This document shows positions 21,872 to 34,026 of a DNA stretch of 60,000 nucleotides, in pieces; the stretch's first letter is position 1, and each line of letters starts with the position of its first letter. The position numbers and the translations under genes were made by a program. Source of the DNA: Bolinopsis microptera (lineage: Eukaryota; Ctenophora; Tentaculata; Lobata; Bolinopsidae); the NCBI RefSeq assembly GCF_026151205.1, contig NC_087072.1, forward strand, positions 13,122,169 through 13,182,168, written 5' to 3'. The notes under the pieces were generated by a model, which saw nothing but the letters and a program-made list of their open reading frames with translations, did not search any database and had not been told where the DNA came from.

Positions 21872-23500
21872 TCAAACTACAAATAAAACAAAACGATATT
21901 TACAGCCTTGATGGCTGCCAACACAAGGATGCCAATCGATCAATCTGTCATTTCCCTTGATCAAGTTTTCAAAATTTGAATCTTTGTATGTATGTAATGC
22001 TGCAAACCAAATATATCCCCAACACCAAGATTCTCTACTAGGTACACAAGTTGGTTTACCGCACCAAGTGATAGGTAATATACTCCATTTACCATCTCTC
22101 CATCTCTCCAAAGCAAAATGCAATTTAGGTACTTCATTCAGCACTTCCTTCGACGAAGCAGCCCATCTCATAGAAGAGGAGTCAGGATTGTTACCTTTCA
22201 TAGCTGTAATCGAGAGGATGAAACTAATAATATCAACGAAGTCAGGATTATCAATCCAGAATTTAAGGTCGCTATCTTTCTTGAAAATATTCTCGACGAA
22301 CTCCTCTGCCGAATTATACTCTGTGCAGGAAGCGTGAAATGTGTAACCTCTTCTTGTAACAAGTCTGTTGCAGTTCTTCAGAAGGTTTACAAACTTAGCG
22401 CCTATAGGATTGTGTGAACTTACCACAAATAGTCTATCGACATATTCGTAATCCACACTTTTCCATCCATTCCGTTCTTTGATTCTAACCAATTGTTCTA
22501 AAGTTGACTCGTTAACATTATCGACATTTTTCCGTAGTCTTAACCAAATGCCATCAATGAGTTTGTACAGGTTATCAACCATTTGGCTGGAAGTCAATAC
22601 CTCAATCACATCTTCCAAATCTTCCATAGGATTTACATAGGGTATGAACGAGGCCAAGGCAACTGTTGAGAAAGGTCCCAGATGTATTGCCTGATTGAGG
22701 GCAGTATTTTGTTCGAGTTTCCCCAAAAGAAGCTTCAAATCCTCTTTTTTTATATTATCAATACTTTCCAGCACAGAGAAGAGCTTCCTGTGAATTTCAG
22801 GTTTCTTTTTATAGCAGAAGCTCAAATTCAAATTCTTGAAAAGGAGTCGGCTATTCTCATCTAGGTTCACCTTATCTTTCTTCTTTAAATGAGCAATCAG
22901 TATCTCAACCAGAACATGAACATCTGTCTTTACAATATCTATACAAGCATCAATCTGTATTGAAGTGGAAGTAGATAAATCAGACAGGTACTGGTTTATG
23001 AAGTTATCTCGTATTATAACTGAGATAATGTTCATTTTCTTTACCACCAAGTTCAGGAAATCTCTTTTCTTTAGAGCAGATAGCAGGTACACAGCCTCCT
23101 CTACAGCAAACAACATATCAGGGTAGCTACTCTCACTGTCTAGTTTATCCAGATAGGATACAAAATACTTCTCACATCTGGCAACAAGCCAGCTCACATT
23201 GAACACAACACTCATTTTGTTCACATCTCTGAAGTTGCCCAGGTTCAAAGCCTCCACTTCTCCCGTGTAGGAAGCCTCAATAAAACAGTCCACTGCCTCC
23301 CTACTAAAGTCCTCAGCTTCTAGTGAGGTCAGATGAAGGTCTGTGGTCAGGTCATCAATAACAGGGCTGTTCAGGGAGAGTATGATAGAGTTAGCTTTGA
23401 TCTGCAGTCCTTGTTGGAGGTTGAAGGTGAGGTTACCGTGACTTGGTGATCCGATGTGGTGTCTGCCAAAATCTGCTGGTACACAAACTTTGGGGGCCAT
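21872..23500 (-). CDS. BTB-domain protein, tandem copy C (intact)
   Basis: Single-exon ORF of 542 residues from the ATG shared with the other copies. The BTB domain at the N-terminus is nearly identical to copies A, B and D. The C-terminal domain is complete and ends CKYRFVLFVV. The linker is the short form (NQAIHLGPFSTVALASF), lacking both the copy A VTM repeats and the B/D insertion, so it represents the ancestral state. Neighbouring mobile DNA has expanded the upstream spacer. BTB function in dimerisation or ubiquitin-ligase recruitment is inferred from the domain only; C-terminal domain unknown. Confidence 0.87.
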   Translation of the reverse strand: MAPKVCVPADFGRHHIGSPSHGNLTFNLQQGLQIKANSIILSLNSPVIDDLTTDLHLTSLEAEDFSREAVDCFIEASYTGEVEALNLGNFRDVNKMSVVFNVSWLVARCEKYFVSYLDKLDSESSYPDMLFAVEEAVYLLSALKKRDFLNLVVKKMNIISVIIRDNFINQYLSDLSTSTSIQIDACIDIVKTDVHVLVEILIAHLKKKDKVNLDENSRLLFKNLNLSFCYKKKPEIHRKLFSVLESIDNIKKEDLKLLLGKLEQNTALNQAIHLGPFSTVALASFIPYVNPMEDLEDVIEVLTSSQMVDNLYKLIDGIWLRLRKNVDNVNESTLEQLVRIKERNGWKSVDYEYVDRLFVVSSHNPIGAKFVNLLKNCNRLVTRRGYTFHASCTEYNSAEEFVENIFKKDSDLKFWIDNPDFVDIISFILSITAMKGNNPDSSSMRWAASSKEVLNEVPKLHFALERWRDGKWSILPITWCGKPTCVPSRESWCWGYIWFAALHTYKDSNFENLIKGNDRLIDWHPCVGSHQGCKYRFVLFVV

Positions 23501-23805
23501 TGCTGAGCAGTTCAAACATTAGATAACTTATAACCCGTCTAACTTTTAATACAATGTAAAACATCAAATTCTGAACTTGTTTATTTTAGGCTGGCTTATT
23601 CGATTTAATTAAGGTGACATTTGACTCATAATAACGCTTTATTTGTTAACCGCTTAGGCCGTATAAGCGACCAAAGTCCCAAAAATGGGGTTGATACTGG
23701 CCAACAAAGCGGTGCAGATAATTATAGCTTAGTGGGGGGGGGTGTCATGTCCGTCTATGTCCGCCTATGTCCTGTCCTTTTTGGATTCTATGAGACAACG
23801 GACGT

Positions 23806-23985
23806 GTTTTTTGGGACATTGGCGGACACGGACGGACATTGGCGGACTCGGACGGACATTGGCGGACTCGGACGGACATTGCCGGACTCGGACGGACATT
23901 GGCGGACCCGGACGGACATTGGCGGACTTGGATGGACATTGGTGGACATTAGCAGACATTGGTGGACATTAGCGGACAAACATTT
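23806..23985. repeat. 20-bp tandem array (ACGGACATTGGCGGACTCGG)
   Basis: About seven units, decaying rightwards into GACATTGGTGGACATTAGC repeats. The unit is two 10-bp half-units sharing the GGACA word with the element's terminal repeats. Confidence 0.9.
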
Positions 23986-23992
23986 TGAGGAC

Positions 23993-26010
23993 TGAAGAGT
24001 ACTGAATAGTACTGAAGAGTACTGAGGAGGATGGCTGAGGAGGATGGCTGAGGAGGATGGCTGAGGAGGAGAACTGAGGAGGATGACTGAGGAGGAGGAG
24101 GACTGAGGAGGAGGACTGAGGAGGACTGAGAAGGAGGAGGACTGAGAAGGATGGCTGAGGAGGATGGCTGAGGAGGATGACTGAGAGGGAGGAGGAGCAG
24201 GAAGAGGAGGAAGAGGACTGAGGAGGAGGACTGAGGAGGAGAAGGACTGAGGAGGAGAAGGAGGACCCAGGAGGAGGAGGACTGGGGAGGAGGACCCAGG
24301 AAAAGGCCCCAGGAGGAGGAGGAGGACTGGGGAGGAGGAGAACTGTTGAGGACTGATGAGGAGGACTGAGGACGAGGAGGAGGAGTAGGAGGAGGACTGA
24401 GGAGGGGAGGAGGAAGAGGACTGGGGAGGATCAGGAAGACCCAGGAGGACCCAGGAGGAGGAGGAGGAGGAGGACCCAGGAGGAGGAGGAGGACTGAGGA
24501 GGACTGAGGAGGAGGACTGACGATGACTGAGAAGGAGGAGGACTGAGGAGGACTGAGGAGGATGGCTGGGGAGGATGGCTGAGGAGGATGACTGAGGAGG
24601 ATGACTGAGAGGGAGGAGGAGGAGGACTCAGGAGGAGGACTCAGAAGGAAGAGGAGGAGGACTCAGGAGGAGGACTTAGGAGAAATGAGAAGGAGGACTG
24701 AGGAGAACTGAGGAGGAGGAGGAGGAGGACTGAATAGGAGGAGGAGAAGGAGGGGGACTGGGAGAGGACTGGGTAGGAGGACTGATGAGAAGGATGAGGA
24801 GGAGGACCCAGGAGGAGGAGGACTCAGGAGGAGGACTCAGAAGGAAGAGGAGAAGGACTCAGGAGGAGGACTTAGGAGAAATGAGAAGGAGGACTGAGGA
24901 GAACTGAGGAGAACTGAGGAGGAGGAGGAGGAGGAGGACTGAATAGGAGGAGGAGAAGGAGGGGGACTGGGAGAGGACTGGGGAGGATCAGGAAGACCCA
25001 GGAGGACCCAGGAGGAGGAGGAGGAGGAGGACCCAGGAGGAGGAGGAGGACTGAGGAGGACTGAGGAGGAGGACTGACGATGACTGAGAAGGAGGAGGAC
25101 TGAGGAGGACTGAGGAGGATGGCTGGGGAGGATGGCTGAGGAGAAGGAGGAGCAGGAAGAGGAGGAAGAGGACTGAGGAGGAGGAGGAGAAGGACTGAGG
25201 AGGAGAAGGAGGACCCAGGAGGAGGAGGACTGGGGAGGAGGACCCAGGAAAAGGCCCCAGGAGGAGGAGGACTGGGGAGGAGGAGAACTGTTGAGGACTG
25301 ATGAGGAGGACTGAGGACGAGGAGGAGGAGTAGGAGGAGGACTGAGGAGGGGAGGAGGAAGAGGACTGGGGAGGATCAGGAAGACCCAGGAGGACCCAGG
25401 AGGAGGAGGAGGAGGAGGACCCAGGAGGAGGAGGAGGACTGAGGAGGACTGAGGAGGAGGACTGACGATGACTGAGAAGGATGAGGACTGAGGAGGACTG
25501 AGGAGGATGGCTGGGGAGGATGGCTGAGGAGGATGACTGAGGAGGATGACTGAGAGGGAGGAGGAGGAGGACTCAGGAGGAGGACTCAGAAGGAAGAGGA
25601 GGAGGACTCAGGAGGAGGACTTAGGAGAAATGAGAAGGAGGACTGAGGAGAACTGAGGAGGAGGAGGAGGAGGAGGACTGAATAGGAGGAGGAGAAGGAG
25701 GGGGACTGGGAGAGGACTGGGGAGGAGGACTGATGAGAAGGATGAGGAGGAGGAGGAGGACTCAGGAGAAGGATGAGGAGGAGGACTGAGGACTGAGGAG
25801 GAAGAGGAGGAGGATGAAGAGGAGGAGGAGGACCCAGGAGGAGGACCCAGGAGGAGGACTCAGGAGGAGGAGGAGGACTGGGGAGGAGGAGGACTGATGA
25901 GGAGGACTGAGGACGAGGAGGAGGAGTAGGAGGAGGACTGAGGAGGGGAGGAGGAAGAGAACTGAGGAAGATCAGGAAGACCCAGGGGTAGGAGGAGGAA
26001 GAGTAGGAGG
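23993..26010. repeat. 2-kb GGA-rich, almost pure purine tract with higher-order repeats
   Basis: The plus strand is built from GAGGAG, GGACTGA, GGACCCA and GGATGGCT words with very few pyrimidines. Larger blocks are duplicated; for example, the block around 24370-24590 recurs near 24980-25135 and 25310-25530. The tract can form triplex or G-rich structures. ORFs across it (poly-Ser/Pro on the complementary strand) are artefacts. Confidence 0.95.
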
Positions 26011-26177
26011 AGGAAGCATCTAAAAGTTATTTCCATTTTTGTCCGTTTTTGTCCATTTTTGTCCGTTTTTGTCCGCTCTATTTTTGTCTGTTTTGAAAAT
26101 ATAGGGTACCGAACGGACAAAAAACATGATCCCCCTATAACAGCAAAAATTGAACATTTTATTTAGCAATTTAGGTG

Positions 26178-26272
26178 TCCATTAATGTCCGCCTATGTCC
26201 GCCTATGTCCGTCTATGTCCGTCTATGTCCGCCTATGTCCGCCTATGTCCGTCTATGTCCGCCTATGTCCTG
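26178..26272. repeat. 10-bp tandem array at the right end of element 1
   Basis: About nine units of TATGTCCGCC / TATGTCCGTC in phase, followed by the unique spacer and the inverted copy of the unit. Part of the element end. Confidence 0.92.
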
Positions 26273-28256
26273 TCCTTTTTGGATTCTATGAGACAAGCGG
26301 ACATAGACGGACGTGACACCCCCCCCCCCCCCCCCCCCCCCTTAGTAGTCCCATTTCTAATCAAAATTCAAATTTATAAATTGTAGATCGAACTTAAATA
26401 TTTAAACTTATATTATTAGATGAATTTGGCCAGCGAATTTGATGTTTTACTGTTTCAGAGTATTATATTGGGGGGATCATACATGGTCAGAATCGTACGT
26501 GAAGGAAACTGCTCATTTCCCAGCAAAACAGTTAGTACATGGTACTAAGGTGTTCAACCCCAAAAAAACCCAATTACCCTCAAATTTCAATTTTGGAAAT
26601 GGGTTTTGAGGTTTCTTTAAGTTTTTTTTTGGGTTTTTTGTAATTTTTTAAATTTGGTTTGTAACTTTTTATCTAATTCGACTACATTGAAAACAAAACC
26701 CCTACTAAATAGTGGGTATAATTTGCCCATTTCCAATGTTTAATGAGCGGTTTAAAGCAATTTATGGGTGAGTGTAATCATGATACAATTATGATATACC
26801 TAAGATTTTGGGTGCCATTGATGAGTAATTCAAATATCTTTAGGAAAGTGTATTATTTTATCAAACTTTATTGCATCAGAAAGCAGTTAAGATATAGAAT
26901 GACCTCAGTTTATATACTTCTACAGATAATTAATAATGTCCGAAGTATAATTTCAAACACTGTATTCAATGAATCAAAACAGCCCAAATTTAGAATATTT
27001 ATTAAAGGACCAGTTAACTGAAAAAAAAGTTATCCTCATATTTTGACAGATTGTGACAAATAGCAAACTAAGCAACGAGTCGAAATTCCTAAATCTCTAA
27101 CTGCTCTCTAACGCGTGTAATTAGCGTTTGTATTATTTTGGCGATGACGTCATAAAGTCCCTTGCGCGCACAGAGTAGCTCGTGAGACTGTATTTTACAG
27201 GTAGAAAATGGACATAATACAATGTTTCTCCCCCAAATAACTCGAAAAGTAAGTATTTTAGGGTACATGTTGCTTCATAAGTTGTATATAAACATGGCAA
27301 TTCTGCACAATTTGCACTCATTCAAAAATCTGTAGGGCCTTCATAGCCCAAGTAACGAGATGCCCATATTTTAGCATGATTTCTGGAACCGAAAATCAGT
27401 TTTTCGCCAATAACTGAAAAAAAAGACTCTATCACGATCCTATCGAAAATGGGCTCAGCACCACGCCCAAAATGGTTTTTGGCAAATTTCTCGAAAAGTA
27501 AGGATTTTAGGCCATGTGTTGCTCAGTAACTCCTATATAAACATGCATATGCCGCTTGGTCTAAGCCTATTTAGAAGTCTCTACGACCTTCAGAAGCAAG
27601 GGGTCGGTTACGTTATTGGGTCAATATGGGCGTGGCCCTCTTGGGTTTTCTCCACGGTCAAAAAATGTCTCCAAACGAAAATCGTTTATTCATACCTTCA
27701 GGAAGGTCTGTGCAAAGTTTCGTGAGTATTTGAACATTTGCAGGTTCATTTCCATAAATGTCCATAAATGACTGGACTACACAACTTTAGAGAAACTCAT
27801 AAGTCATTCATCTCAAATTAAGCTGTTAGTGTCCATGATCAACCTGTGGCGACAATGTTTAACGTGAAATGTAAAAATCAGGAGTAATATAAAAAGTGTA
27901 TTTTTAGATTAAAGTGCTAGGCGCTAGCTCATAGTTTTAGAATTGTATAGATTAACGTTGGTCGTTTAGCCATTTAACAATCGATCGTGCCGTAATATAT
28001 GGCCAGAGAATAATAGGGTCTTGGAAATTCTATAGTTTTTCAGTGGGTCGATTGACTGAACACGTTTGCACTTGGTATTTAAACTTACCAGTAGTTTATT
28101 TATGTTATGTACCGATGATAATGCAATTAGGATAACAACTAGGTAAGCCGTAAGTCTAATTCAAAACACACCGCACACCGTACACACCAATCAGTATTAC
28201 TATTTGGTAGACCGGGTATTTTGGCGGGAATTCTGTTCCCACGGCACTGTTCTGAT

Positions 28257-28445
28257 AATAATAATAATAAGTAGGAATTTATACATCGCTTTATAGCCAT
28301 AAAGAACTCAAAACCCAAAGATTCAGTTCAAACCATCTAAAGCGACTCATGAGTAACATGTACATAAGAACTTATTTTTATGAAGTATGGATTTTATGAG
28401 AAAGGTAATACATGATACTTATACAAATACGTTTTCAAAGAGATG
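28257..28445 (-). mobile_element. Displaced 3' UTR and tail of the LINE
   Basis: On the minus strand this reads as AT-rich sequence ending in a (TTA)n tail at 28257-28270, as expected for a LINE 3' end. Part of it (TGTACATAAGAACTTA near 28357-28375) recurs at 37566-37600. It is separated from the coding part by the segment 28475-30343. Confidence 0.5.
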
Positions 28446-28446
28446 A

Positions 28447-30373
28447 CAGCAATAGCAGCAAATCTGGGGAAACTTGGTGGACATTGACTTTTTTCACATA
28501 ATTTGAGTATGTTGACTTCAACATTATGTTGCAGCTCATTGTGGTTAATCTCAATGTTGGAGTGATGTTTTTCTGGTGCACAAAACACTACAGTATGGTT
28601 ATGTTGAATAATTGTGGTTAATGGGTCATCTATGTGGCCACTATGGTGGTTAAAATACCAGTTTTAGGGTTAACCACCATTTCTAGATATGATATTATGA
28701 ACTGAGTAGTCATTATATTGAGATCATATCATGGTGCAACTATCACAAAAGTTTTCAAACCTCATGGGGGGCATTTTGTGGTCCTAATGGTGGTTAAATT
28801 TAAGATGAACGGTGAGCTATAAATATTGCTCCGATTATAGATGTATAGTGGTGGTTGTTCATTTGTGCATGGATGATAATTTTTTATCACAAATGTGCAA
28901 TTTAATAGTATGGTTGATTAGAGGTGGTTAATATTCGTAAAAAGTGCTAAAAAGATGGTTAAAATGTCAAAATTTGTTGTTAACCACCAATCAAAACATT
29001 ATTAATGATTTTAGTCAACATTTTCTGGTCAACAAAGGACATTTGAAGGGTCTTGATAAAATTTTTCAAGAAATGTTGTCATAAAAGTGGTTAAAAGGGC
29101 TATATTACTTGCTAGGCTGTTGAACAAGGCATCTATTAAAGTGAAAATTAACCACAATATGAACTTCAGATAATGGTTTGCTATCCAAATGAGTGTATAT
29201 TTGTTTGCAAATCCATAATTGACCCCAAGTTCATGCATTATGATCAATGTGCAGCTATGGTGGTTAAAATGTCTCGAAAATACCCTATATTTGCACTAAT
29301 TAACCATTTTTAGAGCACATATTAGCTTTGTAAAGCTATAGCTGGCCATGCTACATTATCTAGATATAACTACCTGCTCATTTATATGACCAGAAACATT
29401 GCTGAGTCCTATGTTGTGTCCATCATGGTTAATAAAGGTCTAAAATTGACCAAAATCAGTGTTTTTGGTCGTTTTAACCACCATACGGCCACACATTTTG
29501 TTGCATTATCTTTAAAATCACTTATTATCCTCCAGCTATCTCTCATAATCAAATATCAAAACAAAATAAGGCACAAAAAGTTCGGAGGTTGCTGAATAAT
29601 GGTTAATTTGTGATGGCTTCTGTTGACCGAAAGTCCAAAATAAACATGTTTTAACCACATTGAGGCCACATCTAAGGTTTTATGGTATTGGGACCATAGT
29701 CAAAAGTTTTGGGCACCTGAATGGTGACCTCTGCTTTTGAAATTATGGTGATATTTCAATGCTGTGCCATACCAGGTGGTTAAGTACGCGCTAGCGCGCG
29801 CACGCGTACAAACATGGTTTTTTTGATATACCACAGTTGGTGGTTAACTGTTCTACATCAAACCTTCACTAAAAGTATTGGGCACCATAGTGGTGACATA
29901 ATATATAAAGAATTTAAGCCTAGACTAAATATGTTGGCCTACAGATGGTTAAGTACGCGCTAGCGCGCGCGCACGCGTACACTATAACATAAACAAATAA
30001 ACCACTCCACAGACCACATTTATTAATTTTTTTAATTTCCTTCTTCAACTATGTGTCAATGAACCATTTTTGTTCAATAATGACCATCAATATTAACTGT
30101 AGTACTTATATCTTCACTGTAGTAAGGGTTTGGGTGTTAGAGGTATAAAAAATGTCCACTAACAAATCAGTCATTTTTCGACTACTTAACCACCTAACTC
30201 AGCACCATAATGTTCTGAGATTTTTTTCGTTGCACTATCATGAAGCTATGACATTTTTGGACCTATGTAAATAATCAGATTACTAAAATTCATAATCTTA
30301 GATTTTTAAGGGGGGGTTAAATGCTTCAAATTGGTGTATTTCAAAGTTTCCCCAGATTTGCTGCTATTGCTGA
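28447..30373. repeat. GGTTAA-rich 1.9-kb segment with inverted 28-bp borders
   Basis: Bounded by ACAGCAATAGCAGCAAATCT at 28447 and its inverse ending near 30372, both continuing to GGGGAAACTT. The interior repeats the word GGTTAA or TTAACC dozens of times at irregular spacing. A 35-bp GC block containing TACGCGCTAGCGCGCG occurs twice (29785-29815 and 29950-29985). The right border coincides with the last codons of the LINE ORF, so the segment sits within the LINE 3' end. No coding capacity is recognised. Confidence 0.7.
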
Positions 30374-33255
30374 TGAGTTTTTAGTTTCTTTTTAAATAAG
30401 ACGATATCGGTTAGTGTTCTCAATTGATAAGGAAGCTTATTCCAAACAGAGGGTCCGCAGTAGCTGAAACTTCTCTCGGTTTTACTATAGTTTGAAATAG
30501 GAGAAACATTTAGGAGGAAATAGTCTTCTTCAGTTCTTAGTACACGTACAGGTTGACTTTTGATGTCAATACATTTGATGATATACTCCGGGGCTATGTT
30601 GTTAACGCATTTGAACACGGTTAGAGCAATCTTATACTCTATTCGTTGTCGTATCGGAAGAAAATGGGCTTTTTTCAGGAATGGAGTGACACTGTCCCAT
30701 TTTTTGATAGCTTTCCAACCAAACAAGAATCGAACACAGGAATTTTGTACCTTCTGGAGTTTCTTTATTAGAAGATCAGGTAAACCGTATAAGAGTCCAT
30801 TGCAGTAGTCTAGTTTTGAAAAGATCAAGCAGTGAATGAGCTGTCTTTTTAGATCATAGTTAAGCTTTGAGCCTATAACTCGAAGGTTTCTCAGATGGAT
30901 GTTGCAGCAACTGATAATTGAATTTATTTGGTCTTCAAATGTTAGGAATTGATCAAATAGGACACCTAAACTTTTCACTGTGCGGGATGCATCCACAGGG
31001 TCAGCTGCATTGTCAAGTTGTATTGAATCGACTGGACATGAAGAGTAACTGTTCTTGGTCTGTACTACAAGAGCTTCTGTTTTGTTTTGGTTCAGTTTGA
31101 GTTTATTTTGGGTCATCCAGGTCTTAATATCTTCAAAACAATTTGTTATTCTCTCTTCGATTGTTGAGAGATCTCGAAATAGTGGGTTAAACTCAATGTA
31201 CAGTTGAGTGTCATCTGCGTACATGTGGATGTTAAATCCATGTCTCTTTGCGATCTGATTGAGCTCCTTTGTGTAAAGTATAAACAGAATTGGACCTAGA
31301 ATTGAACCTTGCGGGACTCCAATTCTAAGGAAGCATCTCTTTGATCTTGATTTATCAATAGTTACTGTGAAGGATCTGTTATTAAGGTATGATGTAAACC
31401 ATTCGAGAACAGTACCTTCAAAACCAAAGTCCTTTTTTAGTTTTTTTAGGAGCAAGTGATGATTTACAGTATCAAAAGCAGCACTGAGGTCCAAAAGGAG
31501 GAGGATAACCTTACTTTTCATGTCACTGATACAAAGAAGATCATTGTAGATGGTAAGGGTCGCAGTTTCGCAGCTATGATTTGACCTATAACCACTTTGA
31601 TGCTCAGCATGAAGATTGTGATAGTCAAGATGTTTGGTCATCTGTTTCTGGACGCTCTTTTCAATGAGTTTCGAGAGGAAAGGTAAGTTACTAATCGGTC
31701 TATAGTTGTTGAAGCTATTGACATCTCCTTTATCATCTTTGATGGCTGGTCTGACAAGAGCACTCTTTAGGACTGACGGAAATTTTCCAGTGACAAGTGA
31801 GTCATTGATAATAAATGACACAATTGGTTTAACTTCATTAAAACACTGCATTAGAAGTTTTAGAGGGATGGGATCCTCTTCACATTCTTTTTTGTTAAGG
31901 TCAGAAAGAATCTTTTTGAGATCATTGTCGCTTATGGTTTCAAATTGGCTCCAGGCTTCACCTTGAAATGGTTCAGAGTGGTCAAGAAGAATGTCAGCTG
32001 CAGTATCATTGTTAATGGCAGAGTAAATCTTTTCCACTTTATCATTGAAAAACTCTTTCATCTCCTCACATAGAGTTTCAGCAGGTTTGTTATTAGGCTT
32101 CAAGTTTTTAGATATGTCCCGATCCATCAGCTGATTGACTATTTTGTAGGTATCTTTTTTATTGTCCTCACAGCTTTGCAGACGATTTTCATAGTATAGC
32201 TGTCTAGTGGTGTTTATAACTGCCTCGGCATGCTTAACAGCTTTTTTATAGTCTAATTTTGAATCTGCAGTTTTAAGTCTCCTGTTGTCACGTTCAGCTT
32301 TTCTTCGTTTCCTTCTGGCAGTTTGACATTTTGTGTCCACCCACTTGCTTTGATCAGGATTAATGCTAAAACAGATAAGGGGAGCATGTTTATCAAGAAT
32401 TCTGCGAAGTTCTTTGTTATAGAGTTCCGTGGCAGAGTTGCAGTCAATAAACTTGTTGGGGTCATTTATGTCAGATAGCAACAGATCATCCTTAAAAAGA
32501 TTTATGTCTATATCTGATATCTTTCTGCCCACCATATCTTCTTTGTTGCTTCCTTTGGGGTGAGGAAAGGCAATAGAGAAATTTACGAAGTAGTGATCTG
32601 ATGTTGTTACTGTTTTAGCTACATCTATATCTTTTATGTTCAACATATCACACGCATTGCTTCTAGTAAGAACAAGGTCTAAGATTCCACCCCCAATGTG
32701 TGTTGAACTGGAAATATGCTGGATGAGGCCATAGTTTGATATGAGATGGATAAAATTTATCGTATCAGGATCAGTGAGGTCTTCGACATGGATATTGAAG
32801 TCTCCAGCAATGATCAGTCTACCTGGAAGGTGAGTTAGACTGTCAAGATATTCATCAAATTCCCGTAAAAAGTCTGTCATTTTGGACATTTTAGCCGTAC
32901 AAGATCGATAGACACAGCAGAAACGAAGAAGGTCATTGGAACTTGACTTCAGCACACTCTCAACATGTTCAAAGGATTTATGGGTCTTTGTAGGGCGTTT
33001 ATTGAAGCTAAGATCTTTCTTAAAGGCAATAGCGACACCACCTCCTCTACCAGCTCTAGATTGGTGAACAATATTATAGCCTAGGTCTTTAATTTCCGCT
33101 ATTTTTGACGTATCTCCCTTACGTAGCCAAGTTTCTGTCAGGAAACAGGCATTGATATTGGAGTCAGACAGTTGCTCAAATACTTGTGCAGTTTTATTAC
33201 ATAGTGACCTCGTGTTAAACAGTCCGACATTTAGGTTGAGAAGCGTAGATAGAAG
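30364..33255 (-). pseudogene. LINE ORF2: endonuclease and reverse transcriptase, lacking its 5' start
   Basis: An uninterrupted frame of 963 codons. It opens inside the APE-type endonuclease (VGLFNTRSLCNK, then TETWLRKGD, AGDFNIHVEDL and TTSDHYFVNF, the Glu, Asp-Asn and SDH catalytic positions). The reverse transcriptase follows with palm motifs LLLLDLSAAFDTVNHHLL (A), GVPQGSILGPILFILYT (B) and MYADDTQLY (C, catalytic DD), then thumb and C-terminal parts (LLYGLPDLLIKKLQKVQNSCVRF). The set suits the CR1/L2/Jockey group; the exact clade is not resolved. No ATG precedes the endonuclease, so the copy is 5'-truncated, yet it has no stops, so it is young. It sits inside the TTAA-flanked element. 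Confidence 0.9.
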
Positions 33256-34026
33256 CTACTTCTACTAATGGTCCCAGAGGAACGGCCGTAAAGTAGCCAG
33301 ACTTCTTGTCTCCTGTACTGGCTGACACATGTGGATTAAAGTTAGAAATTCCGCTATGATATAAATATAATTGCTCTCGGAATTGAACAAACTCCTACTT
33401 ATCTAGATCCTTTCTAAATTCGTTAGAGTTTCATGGACTGGGGAAAAATAATCGGTACAGTCTCCCTGCTTGTGTAATTAAGCAATGAAAACAATCCAAA
33501 ATTATCACATTATATGACATAAGTTGTAATAGCAGAAACTTTCTAACCGTTATACATTCACCCGCCACTGTTCAAGAAATTATGTCACTGTTTAAAATCA
33601 TGACGTGAGCACTGTACATACAATCAGCTATTCCTTTAGTTAGGATGATAGCCAAAACTATAAGGATTTTGGAGAACTTGGGTAATAGTCATAATTCTAA
33701 AATTTGAGTGAGTTACACGTGTTTTATTGACGATGATAAACATTTGCAATGTATTACGCTATGCAAGCGCGCACTGAGGGACTTTATGACGTCACGACGC
33801 CACAGCTTATTATTGCAATAACACTTGTTACACGTACGCTAGAGAATTGGTTCTTTCGGCGATACGATTCTTTACCAGTTTGTCACAGCTGATTTAAATC
33901 TTAGCCAAATTGGAGACTACAAATTTTTCAGTTAACTGGTCCTTTAAAACAAAATATACAAAAATTACCATTGTATAAAATTAAGTGAACAATATTTTAT
34001 TACTTAAAATCATCATATTGGTGTAA

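Larger units (their letters stand above)
23734..26340. mobile_element. G/C-capped element 1 with 10-bp repeat ends and purine-only core
   Basis: Left end: G9 (23734-23742) then TGTCATGTCCGTCTATGTCC. Right end: the inverted copy (GGACATAGACGGACGTGACA) then a run of 22-23 C. The flanking direct repeat is CTTAGT (23728-23733 and 26341-26346). Near both ends lies the same module in direct orientation: a 10-bp unit (TATGTCCGCC; 2 copies left, about 9 right), a unique spacer (TGTCCTTTTTGGATTCTATG...) and an inverted unit. The interior is a 20-bp array (23806-23940) and a 2-kb purine array. No transposase ORF is seen. Confidence 0.8.
27006..33943. mobile_element. 6.9-kb TTAA-flanked element with nested LINE
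   Basis: Ends are AGGACCAGTTAACTGAAAAA (27006) and its inverse (ending 33943), each bordered by TTAA (27002-27005, 33944-33947). Similarity continues as diverged inverted repeats to about 170 bp in; both sides share GACGTCATAAAGTCCCT followed by GCGCGC (27145-27170; 33775-33803). The empty site is readable in the paralogous DNA at 20552-20590 (TTTAGAATATTTTAAACAG). A TTAA target is characteristic of piggyBac-type transposition. No matching transposase is seen; the inside is largely LINE and repeat DNA. Confidence 0.75.

Noticed and set aside
23742-25960. Long ORFs through the 20-bp and purine arrays
   Set aside because: They are read-through of tandem repeats in all frames with low-complexity translations.
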